Position numbers and translations under genes: made by a program
The notes under the pieces: generated by a model
The model's input: the letters and a program-made list of their open reading frames with translations, nothing else
What the model was told of the DNA's origin: nothing
Databases searched by the model: none
In this document: positions 9,381 through 17,804 of the stretch, one piece after another
Position numbering within the stretch: the first letter of the stretch is position 1
How the letters are laid out: each line of letters opens with the position of its first letter
Assembly: GCF_947251545.1 (NCBI RefSeq)
Contig: NZ_OX366362.1
Span: 1,421,791-1,485,790 of the forward strand
DNA from: Wolbachia endosymbiont (group A) of Anomoia purmunda
Lineage (GTDB): Bacteria > Pseudomonadota > Alphaproteobacteria > Rickettsiales > Anaplasmataceae
Reading direction: 5' to 3'
Length of the DNA stretch: 64,000 nt

Positions 9381-10091
9381 CTATTGAATTGAGCAGGAGC
9401 TCTTATTTGCTTTTTGCGCACTGACTTTCTGTGTTTCAGTGTTTGGTATTGCTGAATCAATCAATTCCCATCCTTCATTATTTGCTTCACAAGCATTCCA
9501 ACATTGAGCCAATTCCTTATTATTTTTTACAGAATCTGGCATTTCTATGTTGGGATTTTTTTCTAATGTATGCTTAATTAGAATCTTACAGCAATCTTCG
9601 CAGTTAATTGACTTATCTGTACCATATAATTTAGTAACACAATCTAAAGCGGTATTTCCACCGTAGTGTTTATGTGGGCTATCACTTACCCCAGCTTCTA
9701 TGAGAGCCTTTAACATGTCTGGAGAACGCGTCAAAGCGCAGGCATGTAAATATCCTTTTTCGCTTTGCACGTTAGCCCCTGCTTTTATTAAAACTTGCGC
9801 TAGATTTGGTAAAACGCAAGGTTTGCAATTAATAGCAATAGAAAAGAGACTATCTACTGGAAAGCCATCATAGTCTTTCAAATCAAATTTGTGATCAATA
9901 TTAAAACCTTTTTTTTCCCAAGAAGTGTATAAATATTTATAATAGTTTTCTCTGCTTGAAGTTCGCATTCCACTTTCTAGCCTTTCTTTTATTTTTTTTA
10001 TTACATTACTAGTATCTAAATCGTTATCTTCATCCACTTTGTACAACACATTATACAAACCACTATAAAGCGAATTTTCTCTATCCATCAT
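9381..10091 (-). CDS. small ankyrin-repeat protein
   Basis: This encodes a 236-residue protein with a few ankyrin repeats in its middle (about residues 80-165). Recognisable units are LAQVLIKAGANVQSEKGYLHACA and MLKALIEAGVSDSPHKHYGGNTALDC. Flanking regions lack known domains, and no membrane segment is seen. Wolbachia genomes carry many such genes, considered candidate host-interaction proteins. Two adjacent start codons (10091 and 10088) are possible. It is a single gene convergent with cox11 and divergent from the oxidoreductase. Its role is unknown. Confidence 0.8.
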   Translation of the reverse strand: MMDRENSLYSGLYNVLYKVDEDNDLDTSNVIKKIKERLESGMRTSSRENYYKYLYTSWEKKGFNIDHKFDLKDYDGFPVDSLFSIAINCKPCVLPNLAQVLIKAGANVQSEKGYLHACALTRSPDMLKALIEAGVSDSPHKHYGGNTALDCVTKLYGTDKSINCEDCCKILIKHTLEKNPNIEMPDSVKNNKELAQCWNACEANNEGWELIDSAIPNTETQKVSAQKANKSSCSIQ

Positions 10092-10206
10092 AATTTATAC
10101 CTTAAAACTATTAATATACGCTTATATAGTATATAAACTCTAAATAACATTTTGCAAAATATTAATTGTTAGATAACATAATCAAAGTTTTTATCTTACA
10201 TTCATC

Positions 10207-11193
10207 ATGGTTAGAGCTATACAAATAAAAAAAACTGGGGGACCAGAAGTATTAGAATTTGTAGATAAGAGCATAGGTGAGCCAAAAGGCGAGGAAGTCT
10301 TAGTGCGTCACACAACTATCGGCTTAAATCGTTATGACTTGGAGCACAGAAAAGGTACGCGCAAAATTAAAAATTTACCATCAGTGCTTGGGGTAGAAGC
10401 GGTGGGAGTTATTGAAAAGCTTGGTAAAAAAATCAGTGATGGGTTGAAGGTTGGAGACAGAGTTGGATATTGCACAGCTCCTCCAGGGGCATATTGTGAA
10501 AAGCGCATTATACACCAGAAATATCTGATAAAAATCCCAGATGACATATCTGATGAAGTTGCTGCTGCAGTGCTGTTTAAAGGTATGACAGCTCACTATT
10601 TAGTTAATCAATCTTATAAAATCATACCTGGTGCTTTCGTGCTAGTTCATGGAGCTAATGGTGGCTTAGGGCAAATAATATGTCAATGGGCAAAGGATAA
10701 AAAAGGTGTAGTGATAGGTTCTGTAAGCTCTGATGAAAAAATGAAGATAGCTTTACAAAGTGGCTGCACATACGCAATAAACTGCAATGATAAAGACTTC
10801 GTTTCTAAAATTATGGAGATTACGCAAAACAGAGGAGTAGGTGCAGTGTATGACCCCATAGGTTACGCTACAAGCAAGCTCTCTTTTGAATCTTTAGGCA
10901 GGTTCGGCATATACGTTTCCTATGGGCAGATATCAGGTAACGCTCCTATTAGTTTTTCTTTACTTAGTTCACGTTCGTTATTTGCAACTGGAACCTCAAT
11001 ATATCATTATAAGCATGATAGATTCACATTAGTGCTTACCACAATGGAAATCTTCGAGATGATAAGAAAAAAACTTTTAACTGTACGGATCAATAAAAAA
11101 TATAAATTTGATGAAATAATTCAAGCCCATCGCGATATGGAAAATAGAAAAGCGAGTGGGTTAAATATTATTAAAATCTCTCAAATAAATTAG
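10207..11193 (+). CDS. zinc-independent NAD(P)H:quinone oxidoreductase (medium-chain dehydrogenase family)
   Basis: This encodes a 328-residue protein of the quinone oxidoreductase branch of medium-chain dehydrogenases. It begins MVRAIQIKKTGGPEVLEF, matching the family's N-terminus, and has the Rossmann nucleotide-binding turn GANGGLGQIICQWAK near residues 149-163. The substrate loop GVEAVGVIEKLG and the GDRVGY segment are normal, and the zinc-binding residues of alcohol dehydrogenases are absent. Members reduce quinones with NADPH to limit semiquinone toxicity. It stands alone and is followed by 400 bases of repeat-rich intergenic DNA. Confidence 0.88.
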   Translation: MVRAIQIKKTGGPEVLEFVDKSIGEPKGEEVLVRHTTIGLNRYDLEHRKGTRKIKNLPSVLGVEAVGVIEKLGKKISDGLKVGDRVGYCTAPPGAYCEKRIIHQKYLIKIPDDISDEVAAAVLFKGMTAHYLVNQSYKIIPGAFVLVHGANGGLGQIICQWAKDKKGVVIGSVSSDEKMKIALQSGCTYAINCNDKDFVSKIMEITQNRGVGAVYDPIGYATSKLSFESLGRFGIYVSYGQISGNAPISFSLLSSRSLFATGTSIYHYKHDRFTLVLTTMEIFEMIRKKLLTVRINKKYKFDEIIQAHRDMENRKASGLNIIKISQIN

Positions 11194-11299
11194 TAATTTA
11201 AATTAACCATTCATTAAATTATATCAACTAGAATTGTATCTGTTCAGATGCATGGCTAATGTACAAATACTGAAACAAAAATTTCAGTGCTCCCTTTCT

Positions 11300-11500
11300 T
11301 GTCATTCCAGTGCTTGACACTGGAATCCAGTTTTCTTTACAAATTCACCAAAAGTGCTTCATTCTATAACGCAAAACCCATACTCACCAAACCCAATGCA
11401 TTACTTGCAATTAAGTTTCCTGGATCCCAGTGTCTGGGCACTGGGATGACACCGTCATAAAGGAACCAGTGTCAGCTACTTTCATGACACCCTTCTGGTA
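11300..11500. repeat. Wolbachia palindromic repeat pair in the qor-ispH intergenic region
   Basis: Two hairpin-forming units are present. The first has stem ATTCCAGTG at 11304-11312 with CACTGGAAT at 11318-11326. The second has ATCCCAGTG at about 11424-11432 with CACTGGGAT at about 11439-11447. They are separated by about 100 bases and followed by a third, degraded half (ACCAGTGTCAGCTAC). This two-hairpin unit recurs across the window. The whole 11194-11610 gap contains no gene I can see. Confidence 0.85.
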
Positions 11501-11610
11501 GGCCAAAATCGCAATGTTCGTACAGTTGTGGAATGAATCGCGGTATGACGTCTTAGCTATAGATGCTGGTTTGTGTGATTTCAAGAGAAGCTTAATAGAT
11601 AAGTTGTGTT

Positions 11611-12540
11611 TTAAACCAGATTCGGTATTTTAAACTGAACATTTTCAATAATACCACCTGGCATAACTGAAATTTTTACACTCAGGTTTACTTTTAGGTA
11701 GTCCATTAATTCATCAACTAATATGTCAGGAGCGGAAGCACCTGCGGTGATTCCTATCTTTTCTACACCCTGAAACCAGCTTTTATTCACACATCTGTAA
11801 TTATCAATCAAGTAGGCTCTTTTCCCTCTGGCAGTGCACAGATCTAATAAGCGGTTTGAATTTGAGCTATTTTTACTTCCTACAACTAACACCATGTCTA
11901 CAATTTCAGCTAGCTTTTTAACAGCATTTTGTCTGTTTTGCGTTGCATAGCATATGTCCTTTAAATCTGGACCTGTTATGCTTGGAAACCTGAGCTTTAG
12001 GGCAGCAATAATTTCACGGGTATCGTCGATGCTTAACGTGGTTTGTGTAACATAAGATAAATTATCTGGATCTTTAACTTTTAAATTGCGTACGTCCTGC
12101 ACAGTTTGCACTAAAATGATAGGATTATTTACTCTTCCTCTAATTCCCTTAACTTCTGGATGGTTTTCATGCCCAATGAGAATTAGTTCTTTACCACCGT
12201 TTTCATACCTTTTTGCCTCTTTATGCACTTTGCTGACTAAAGGACATGTTGCATCAATCACTTGAATACCCTTTCTTTTTGCCTCAACTTCTATATTTTT
12301 TGATACTCCGTGCGCGCTGAAGATCAATATTCCTCCATTATCTTCAATTTCCTCGATACTGTTCACAAAAACCACTCCTTGTCTCTTAAAGTCCTCTACT
12401 ATATATTTATTGTGAACAATTTCGTGTAGCACATAAACTTGGCACTTGTTTTTGTATTTTTCTAAAGTAATAGCTAATATGTCCACAGCTCTTTTTACCC
12501 CGGCACAAAAACCTCGCGGCTCAGCTAAGATAATTTCCAT
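11611..12540 (-). CDS. ispH: 4-hydroxy-3-methylbut-2-enyl diphosphate reductase
   Basis: This encodes a 309-residue iron-sulfur enzyme catalysing the last step of the MEP isoprenoid pathway, making IPP and DMAPP from HMBPP. The three cluster-ligating cysteines lie in [10 protein letters not shown] (Cys12), [11 protein letters not shown] and [13 protein letters not shown]. The catalytic glutamate is expected in VTQTTLS-EDT-type context, seen as [11 protein letters not shown]. The EIVHN and SAHGV signatures are also present. It is divergent from ftsI with only 19 bases between starts, so their promoters must overlap the partner's coding region or lie inside it. Length is normal. Confidence 0.95.
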   Translation of the reverse strand: MEIILAEPRGFCAGVKRAVDILAITLEKYKNKCQVYVLHEIVHNKYIVEDFKRQGVVFVNSIEEIEDNGGILIFSAHGVSKNIEVEAKRKGIQVIDATCPLVSKVHKEAKRYENGGKELILIGHENHPEVKGIRGRVNNPIILVQTVQDVRNLKVKDPDNLSYVTQTTLSIDDTREIIAALKLRFPSITGPDLKDICYATQNRQNAVKKLAEIVDMVLVVGSKNSSNSNRLLDLCTARGKRAYLIDNYRCVNKSWFQGVEKIGITAGASAPDILVDELMDYLKVNLSVKISVMPGGIIENVQFKIPNLV

Positions 12541-12559
12541 TTTGTCAAATCAAGTAAAT

Positions 12560-14395
12560 ATGCAAGCATTACTTAAAAATAAGCTCCGCTCACTGTGTTT
12601 TATAGTACCATTATTTACGTTTTATATAATAATTATTTTTCGCATATTCTCTTTAACATTTGATCAACCTACTACTTCAGAAAATTTTAGAAAAGATAAT
12701 ATAGTACATAAACAACCTGATATTTTAGATAAAAATGGAGTGGTAATAGCAACAAATGTGCCCACAACATCACTATATACAGATGCAACCAAAGTAAAGA
12801 ATCCGGAAAGTATAGCAGTACAACTGTGTTCTATTTTGAATGATCTTGAATACGAGAATTTATATAGAGTACTTACTTCAAAAAAGAAATTTGCTTGGGT
12901 AAAACGGCACTTGACTCCAAAAGAACTGTTAGCAATAAAAAACGCCGGCGTGCCAGGAATAAACTTCTATAACGATGTAAAACGTATATATCCTCACAGT
13001 AATTTATTTTCACACGTGCTTGGTTACACTGACATAGATGGTAACGGTATTGCAGGAGTTGAGGCATATATAAGTAAAAACAAACAACATTCTGTTATCC
13101 AAGTACCTGATATACAGTTGTATGAATGTTGCAACTTGAAAGCAATGCCTGCACAGCAATCCCCCACACAACAGATCCAGTGCGTGACACTGGGATCCAG
13201 ATATAAAAATACTGACAAATTACGTGATGAACAACGGATTCCAGAAACATATGTCAAAAACAATGTTTGTGATGAAATTGCGCATAAAACTGGATTCCAG
13301 TGTCAGTGCACTGGAATGACACCAGACCAAGCTTCTGCACAATCTTCTGTCATCCGACAGGGATGGTCACGCTCTGCTGATCAATATGTTCAACTATCCT
13401 TAGATACACGAGTGCAAAGCATAGTGCATGAAGAGCTAACTAAAGCTGTAAGCAGATATCAGGCACTCGGCGGAGTTGGAATTGTTTTAAATGTGAGAAA
13501 TAGTGAAGTCATCTCGATGGTCAGTCTACCTGATTTTAATCCCAACCTACAGAATAAGGCAGAAGACGTACAAAAGTTTAATCGCGCCAGTCTTGGGGTG
13601 TATGAGATGGGGTCGGTATTAAAATACTTTACAATAGCCGCAGCGCTTGATGCAAACGTTACAAAAACTAGCGATTTATATGACGTATCAACACCAATCA
13701 CCATTGGAAAGTATAAAATTCAGGATTTTCACAAATCTAAAATTCCAAAAATTACTGTGCAAGATATATTTGTAAAATCATCCAACATTGGTGCAGCAAA
13801 AATTGCAGTCAAATTAGGTATTGAAAAACAGGTAGAATACTTTAAAGCTATGAAGCTATTTTCTCCTTTGAGAATAGAAATACCAGAAAAATCTACACCG
13901 ATAATCCCGGATAAATGGAGTGAAAACACTTTAATAACAGCATCTTATGGTTATGGCATAGCTGTAACTCCTATACATCTTGCACAAACTGCAGCAGCAT
14001 TAATCAACAATGGGATATTTCATAATGCAACCTTGATGTTGAATAAAAGAAGTATAGGAGAGCAAATTATCTCAAGAAGAACTTCCAGGGAAATGAGAAA
14101 ATTATTACGCGCAGCAGTAACAGATGGCACTGGCAGAAAAGCAAAAATAAAGGCATATTCAATAGGAGGAAAAACTGGATCGGCGGAAAAAGTTGTAGAT
14201 GGTAAATATAGTAAAGATGCAAACATAGCGTCATTTATAGGAGTGCTGACTATGCTTGACCCAAGGTATATAGTGCTAATTGCTATTGATGAACCTCAAG
14301 GAATGCACCACACCGGGGGAATAATTGCTGCGCCTATAGTAAAAAACATTATAAATAAAATAGCACCTATACTAAATGTTACACCTGAGATGTAA
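12560..14395 (+). CDS. ftsI: peptidoglycan D,D-transpeptidase FtsI-type (PBP3) carrying an in-frame repeat insertion
   Basis: This encodes a 611-residue class B penicillin-binding protein: short cytoplasmic N-terminus, one membrane anchor (about residues 13-34), dimerisation domain, transpeptidase domain. The active-site motifs are SVLK (Ser352, Lys355), SSN (about residues 407-409) and KTGS (Lys538). Wolbachia keeps lipid II synthesis and a reduced division machinery, so the enzyme is probably active in septum formation. The start at 12560 (MQALLKNKLR) is chosen because an upstream in-frame ATG would lie inside ispH. Between GVEAYISKNKQ and DQYVQLSLDTRVQS, about 90 residues (roughly 182-272) are foreign to the family. 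Their DNA contains two copies of the palindromic repeat, read through without a stop. Confidence 0.9.
   Translation: MQALLKNKLRSLCFIVPLFTFYIIIIFRIFSLTFDQPTTSENFRKDNIVHKQPDILDKNGVVIATNVPTTSLYTDATKVKNPESIAVQLCSILNDLEYENLYRVLTSKKKFAWVKRHLTPKELLAIKNAGVPGINFYNDVKRIYPHSNLFSHVLGYTDIDGNGIAGVEAYISKNKQHSVIQVPDIQLYECCNLKAMPAQQSPTQQIQCVTLGSRYKNTDKLRDEQRIPETYVKNNVCDEIAHKTGFQCQCTGMTPDQASAQSSVIRQGWSRSADQYVQLSLDTRVQSIVHEELTKAVSRYQALGGVGIVLNVRNSEVISMVSLPDFNPNLQNKAEDVQKFNRASLGVYEMGSVLKYFTIAAALDANVTKTSDLYDVSTPITIGKYKIQDFHKSKIPKITVQDIFVKSSNIGAAKIAVKLGIEKQVEYFKAMKLFSPLRIEIPEKSTPIIPDKWSENTLITASYGYGIAVTPIHLAQTAAALINNGIFHNATLMLNKRSIGEQIISRRTSREMRKLLRAAVTDGTGRKAKIKAYSIGGKTGSAEKVVDGKYSKDANIASFIGVLTMLDPRYIVLIAIDEPQGMHHTGGIIAAPIVKNIINKIAPILNVTPEM
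13174..13320. repeat. palindromic repeat pair inserted in frame inside ftsI
   Basis: The first hairpin unit (13174-13200) reads ATCCAGTG...CACTGGGAT and lacks one C compared with the intergenic copies. The second (13291-13320) has ATTCCAGTG with CACTGGAAT. Spacing and relative orientation match the two-hairpin unit at 11300-11450. The whole foreign block extends about 13102-13377. Confidence 0.8.
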
Positions 14396-14398
14396 AGA

Positions 14399-14707
14399 TT
14401 ATGATTGCTTTACTATAACTTCAAATCTATCATTACCAAAATCCTTATTAATATACCAAGAACCATCATCTTTAGTTACAAATTCAAGACCTTTAAGGTC
14501 TCTTTTTATTGTCTTTCCATTTTGACCATCAATAGCGATATTAATATCGAATGTAATAACGTCTAGATTTATCATAGCTTCTTTCCCGCTGCACGAATTT
14601 AGACTGAACTTGCCTAACATGACATCATTAAAACTCACTTCCCGTGTATAGACATCACACTGACCGTCCATACAACACGTAGTTTCAATATAGAAAAGGT
14701 CTGACAT
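14399..14707 (-). CDS. hypothetical protein, 102 residues
   Basis: I do not recognise this protein. It is soluble, without a signal peptide or membrane segment, and acidic overall. It has two Cys-rich spots near the N-terminus (ETTCCMDGQCDVYTREV) and a Cys at SCSGKE. The rest alternates hydrophobic and polar residues, suggesting beta structure. The start at 14707 has AAGGTG 7 bases upstream; a GTG at 14716 is the alternative. It is convergent with ftsI and ends 3 bases after that gene's stop. Confidence 0.65.
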   Translation of the reverse strand: MSDLFYIETTCCMDGQCDVYTREVSFNDVMLGKFSLNSCSGKEAMINLDVITFDINIAIDGQNGKTIKRDLKGLEFVTKDDGSWYINKDFGNDRFEVIVKQS

Positions 14708-14862
14708 ATAAAACACCTTACGTTTATAAAAAAAGAACTAAATATATATAGCTACTACGCCATACCGCTATAGTCAGTAAAGCTAGAGCACTTTAGCTAT
14801 AATACAGCTAGGAATGTAAAATTCAACAGTTAATTGTGTAAGGAAGTCTAAATTACTATATC

Positions 14863-15570
14863 TTAGAGGAATGGTTGTTTAGTTTTTTTGTTAATCTTTT
14901 TTACCATGCTGTCAATCATATGCTTTATCCCTTGATATACAGAGTATGTACTTTCGTCGCTACGCATATAAGCAGAACAGGAAAATACATTATACTCTTC
15001 GTCTTCTATTGATAACCCTGTATCGCACTTTATGTGTTTGCCGCCAAGCTTCTCTATCAACTGTTCTTTGTCATCTCCTATAGTTACCTTAATCTCACTT
15101 TTTCCTTTACCTATCTTGCTACTTAAAATTGAAACAATGATGGCTGGAGATATGCATATTGCTCCTATTGGCTTTTTTGTAACAAAAAATTCTGAAACTA
15201 ATCTTTCAAATTCAGGCATTATTGTCACCATGTCTTTATTTTCAGCTAAGTCAGATAAATTTTTGGCAACCCCATATCCACCAGGTACAACTAGCATGTC
15301 AAAATTTTCAGCTTTGGCTTCTTTTAAGTCATATATTTCGCCTCTTGCGATTCTTGCTGATTCTGCAAGCACATTCCTTTTTTCTTTCACTGCCTCCTTT
15401 GTTTTATGATTCATAACTTGTGTGATATTGATGTCAGGTGCAAAGCATTTAACATCCACTTCCTGCTGATCAAGCACAAGCAGACTTAAAACCGCTTCTC
15501 TTACCTCTGCACCGTCAAGGTGACCACACCCTGATAAAACCACAGCAGCTTTTAATTTTTTTTCACCCAT
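14863..15570 (-). CDS. elbB: ElbB-type DJ-1/PfpI superfamily glyoxalase
   Basis: This encodes a 235-residue member of the class I glutamine-amidotransferase-like fold. It begins with AAVVLSGCGHLDGAEVREAV, which is characteristic of ElbB. The nucleophile elbow GAICISPAI supplies the reactive Cys, and LVVPGGYGVAKNLSD is the expected preceding loop. E. coli ElbB has glyoxalase activity and was first linked to isoprenoid synthesis. The start at 15570 has AAGG (15577-15580) 6 bases upstream; an ATG at 15588 lacks one. It is the last chromosomal gene before the IS-rich island. Confidence 0.88.
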   Translation of the reverse strand: MGEKKLKAAVVLSGCGHLDGAEVREAVLSLLVLDQQEVDVKCFAPDINITQVMNHKTKEAVKEKRNVLAESARIARGEIYDLKEAKAENFDMLVVPGGYGVAKNLSDLAENKDMVTIMPEFERLVSEFFVTKKPIGAICISPAIIVSILSSKIGKGKSEIKVTIGDDKEQLIEKLGGKHIKCDTGLSIEDEEYNVFSCSAYMRSDESTYSVYQGIKHMIDSMVKKINKKTKQPFL

Positions 15571-15740
15571 AAAGTACCTTGATTTCATATAATCTAGATA
15601 TTTTAATACAAATTCTATATTTGGAAAGGGGTATGTTATATCAATTATAATATAATTAATAACTAGTATGTATAATTAGGCATATTTATAATTGATAAGA
15701 ATTGAATATGGTACAAGGTGGTGCAGCAGGTACTGGTAAC

Positions 15741-16209
15741 CATACGCGTCAAGTTAAGGAAAAGTGTAAGTAAAATTGATAGAGTGAAGGAAAAGAATAA
15801 GGTATAAGTTCTCTTGGATATGTGAATGAGAGAACTTACAATGGACAGAATAGCTTGCTTATCAAAAGACCTCAATGAATTCTTTAATGAAAAAGCAGAC
15901 GAAATATCAATTGCAGTAGGTTTTATAAAAAGAAAGAGAAAACTTAATGGCTCATCATTCATAAAAGCTATGGTTTTTGGTAACATAGGAGTTGGTGATT
16001 GCAGCATAGAAACAATGTGCCAATTGCTAAATGAAGACTCGATAGAAATTACAAAACAGGGTTTGGATTTTAGATTTACTGAAGAAGCAGTGGAATTTAT
16101 GAAAAGAATGTATAATGAATCTTTAGTTTTATTTAAAAACAGCTTACAGGTTGATTGCAGAATTTTGAAGCAATTTAGAAGCATTAAGCTATTGGATAGT
16201 AGCTATATT
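15741..16209 (+). mobile_element. IS4-family element, 5' fragment (copy C)
   Basis: This 469-bp fragment has the same sequence span and the same breakpoint as copy B (6050-6518). It begins with the left terminal repeat CATACGCGTCAAGTTAAG and ends after the codons for LLDSSYI, joining directly to the right end of copy D. The 33 bases before it can be read as the start of a small frame (MVQGGAAGTGN) that the element interrupts; I do not recognise that gene. Confidence 0.9.
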
Positions 16210-17519
16210 CATACGCGTCAAGTTAAGAAGCAAGGGTAAGAAAATTCAATGAACTTAAGGTGGATACTCTAGTTTTTCTATATCTATCTTTCACAGAAAA
16301 TTGTGACCAGTCTGTGGTAAGTTTTTTCAGGAAAATTCTCAAATTATTAATTTTACTGCTTAACGCTAAAAACAACTCCCTAATCCTTCTTTTTAATTCA
16401 ATGAATGCCTTTGTTAAACTCAGCTCTGTATTCTCTTTCAGTTTTATACAACCAACTATTCCATGAAATATAAGAATTGCGCACAATTTAGCGTATAGTT
16501 CACATAATACTCTGTATGGTTTTCCTTTAAGTTCGTCAAGCCTGATGTGACTCTTATACAATTTAAATAATAATTCAATCTGCCATCTTACCCTGTAAAC
16601 TGTTAATACTTGTTCAGCGCTGATTTTACTCTCTGGAACGTTAGTTATGAATATCGACCAATCCAGCAATTTTTGATTCTTTTGAGAAGATGTATATCCA
16701 TGTGATTTTGCTAACTTATTAGCCCTTCTTCTTCTAATTATAGACTGTTCTTCAGTTAATTTTTGACATATAATTCTCACTTTAATTTTTACTTCTTTTC
16801 CTAATAGCACTTCCATCTCTAGAAGGGATTGACCTTCTAAACATTCCAACAACTCTATTTTTTGATTTGTTTCTATATCATATATATTGGTATCAGACTT
16901 ATAACGACTAACAAAATATGCACCTGCTTCATCAATCTGTTTAAAAGAACTAGGCACAAAGTAGCACAAATCAAATATTAGCAAATCATTGGCTGATAAA
17001 CCGTTCAGATAATCCCTATAACCTTGATCCGACCTTATTCCTTCTATTAAATTTAACTTATCTAGCGCTTGGTTCAGGTAATCAAAGACTAACTGCAGCT
17101 TTATTCCTGATTTGGTATTACTCTCACAATCTCTATAGCTACTCCCATATCCTTTGTACATATCTTCCATGCTACTGGGCAGGCTAATATAATCCAAACC
17201 CTGTTTTGTAATTTCTATCGAGTCTTCATTTAGCAATTGGCACATTGTTTCTATGCTGCAATCACCAACTCCTATGTTACCAAAAACCATAGCTTTTATG
17301 AATGATGAGCCATTAAGTTTTCTCTTTCTTTTTATAAAACCTACTGCAATTGATATTTCGTCTGCTTTTTCATTAAAGAATTCATTGAGGTCTTTTGATA
17401 AGCAAGCTATTCTGTCCATTGTAAGTTCTCTCATTCACATATCCAAGAGAACTTATACCTTATTCTTTTCCTTCACTCTATCAATTTTACTTACACTTTT
17501 CCTTAACTTGACGCGTATG
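16210..17519 (-). mobile_element. IS4-family insertion sequence, short form (copy D)
   Basis: This is a complete 1310-bp element with both 18-bp terminal repeats, on the minus strand. With copy C it forms a 1779-bp composite equivalent to A+B, but in the opposite orientation. Outer flanks (GGTACTGGTAAC on the left, GTTTGCTAATAA on the right) do not form a target-site duplication. The right flank is the truncated patatin gene. Confidence 0.92.
16223..17434 (-). CDS. IS4-family transposase, short form
   Basis: This encodes a 403-residue version of the transposase. It is identical in design to the 447-residue form except for an in-frame loss of 45 residues between QGLD and YISLP, and one extra Arg in the Arg run after EEQSII. 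The loss removes the segment with LLDSS, where the first catalytic Asp normally lies; the fusion QGLDYISLP places another Asp nearby. The second Asp (LLIFDLCYF) and the Y-R-E-K signature are kept. Whether it is active is uncertain. Confidence 0.9.
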   Translation of the reverse strand: MRELTMDRIACLSKDLNEFFNEKADEISIAVGFIKRKRKLNGSSFIKAMVFGNIGVGDCSIETMCQLLNEDSIEITKQGLDYISLPSSMEDMYKGYGSSYRDCESNTKSGIKLQLVFDYLNQALDKLNLIEGIRSDQGYRDYLNGLSANDLLIFDLCYFVPSSFKQIDEAGAYFVSRYKSDTNIYDIETNQKIELLECLEGQSLLEMEVLLGKEVKIKVRIICQKLTEEQSIIRRRRANKLAKSHGYTSSQKNQKLLDWSIFITNVPESKISAEQVLTVYRVRWQIELLFKLYKSHIRLDELKGKPYRVLCELYAKLCAILIFHGIVGCIKLKENTELSLTKAFIELKRRIRELFLALSSKINNLRIFLKKLTTDWSQFSVKDRYRKTRVSTLSSLNFLTLAS

Positions 17520-17804
17520 GTTTGCTAATAATCCTGCTGCTTGTGCATATGCAAGTGGTAAAAGGTTAGTTCCAAATGATGAGATTATACTGCTATCAAT
17601 AGGTACTGGTGGAACAAATAGAAGTATAAAGTATGCTAACTCAAGGAGATTTGGCAAAATAGGGTGGATCAAGCCACTACTGAATGTGATGTTTGCTTCT
17701 GGATTGGATTGCGTTGATTATCAACTAGAACAAGTAATAGATGATAAATACATAAGAATACAATCGCAATTGAAAGTAGCATCGACTGAGATGGACAATA
17801 TTAC

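Noticed and set aside
12446..12559. An ftsI start 114 bases upstream, inside ispH
   Set aside because: It would overlap the oppositely oriented ispH gene, and the added residues do not look like an FtsI N-terminus. ATG at 12560 places the membrane anchor at the usual distance.
6519..17524. The shared GTTTG after both IS composites as evidence of target duplication
   Set aside because: Only five bases agree and the opposite flanks differ; chance or weak target preference explains it.
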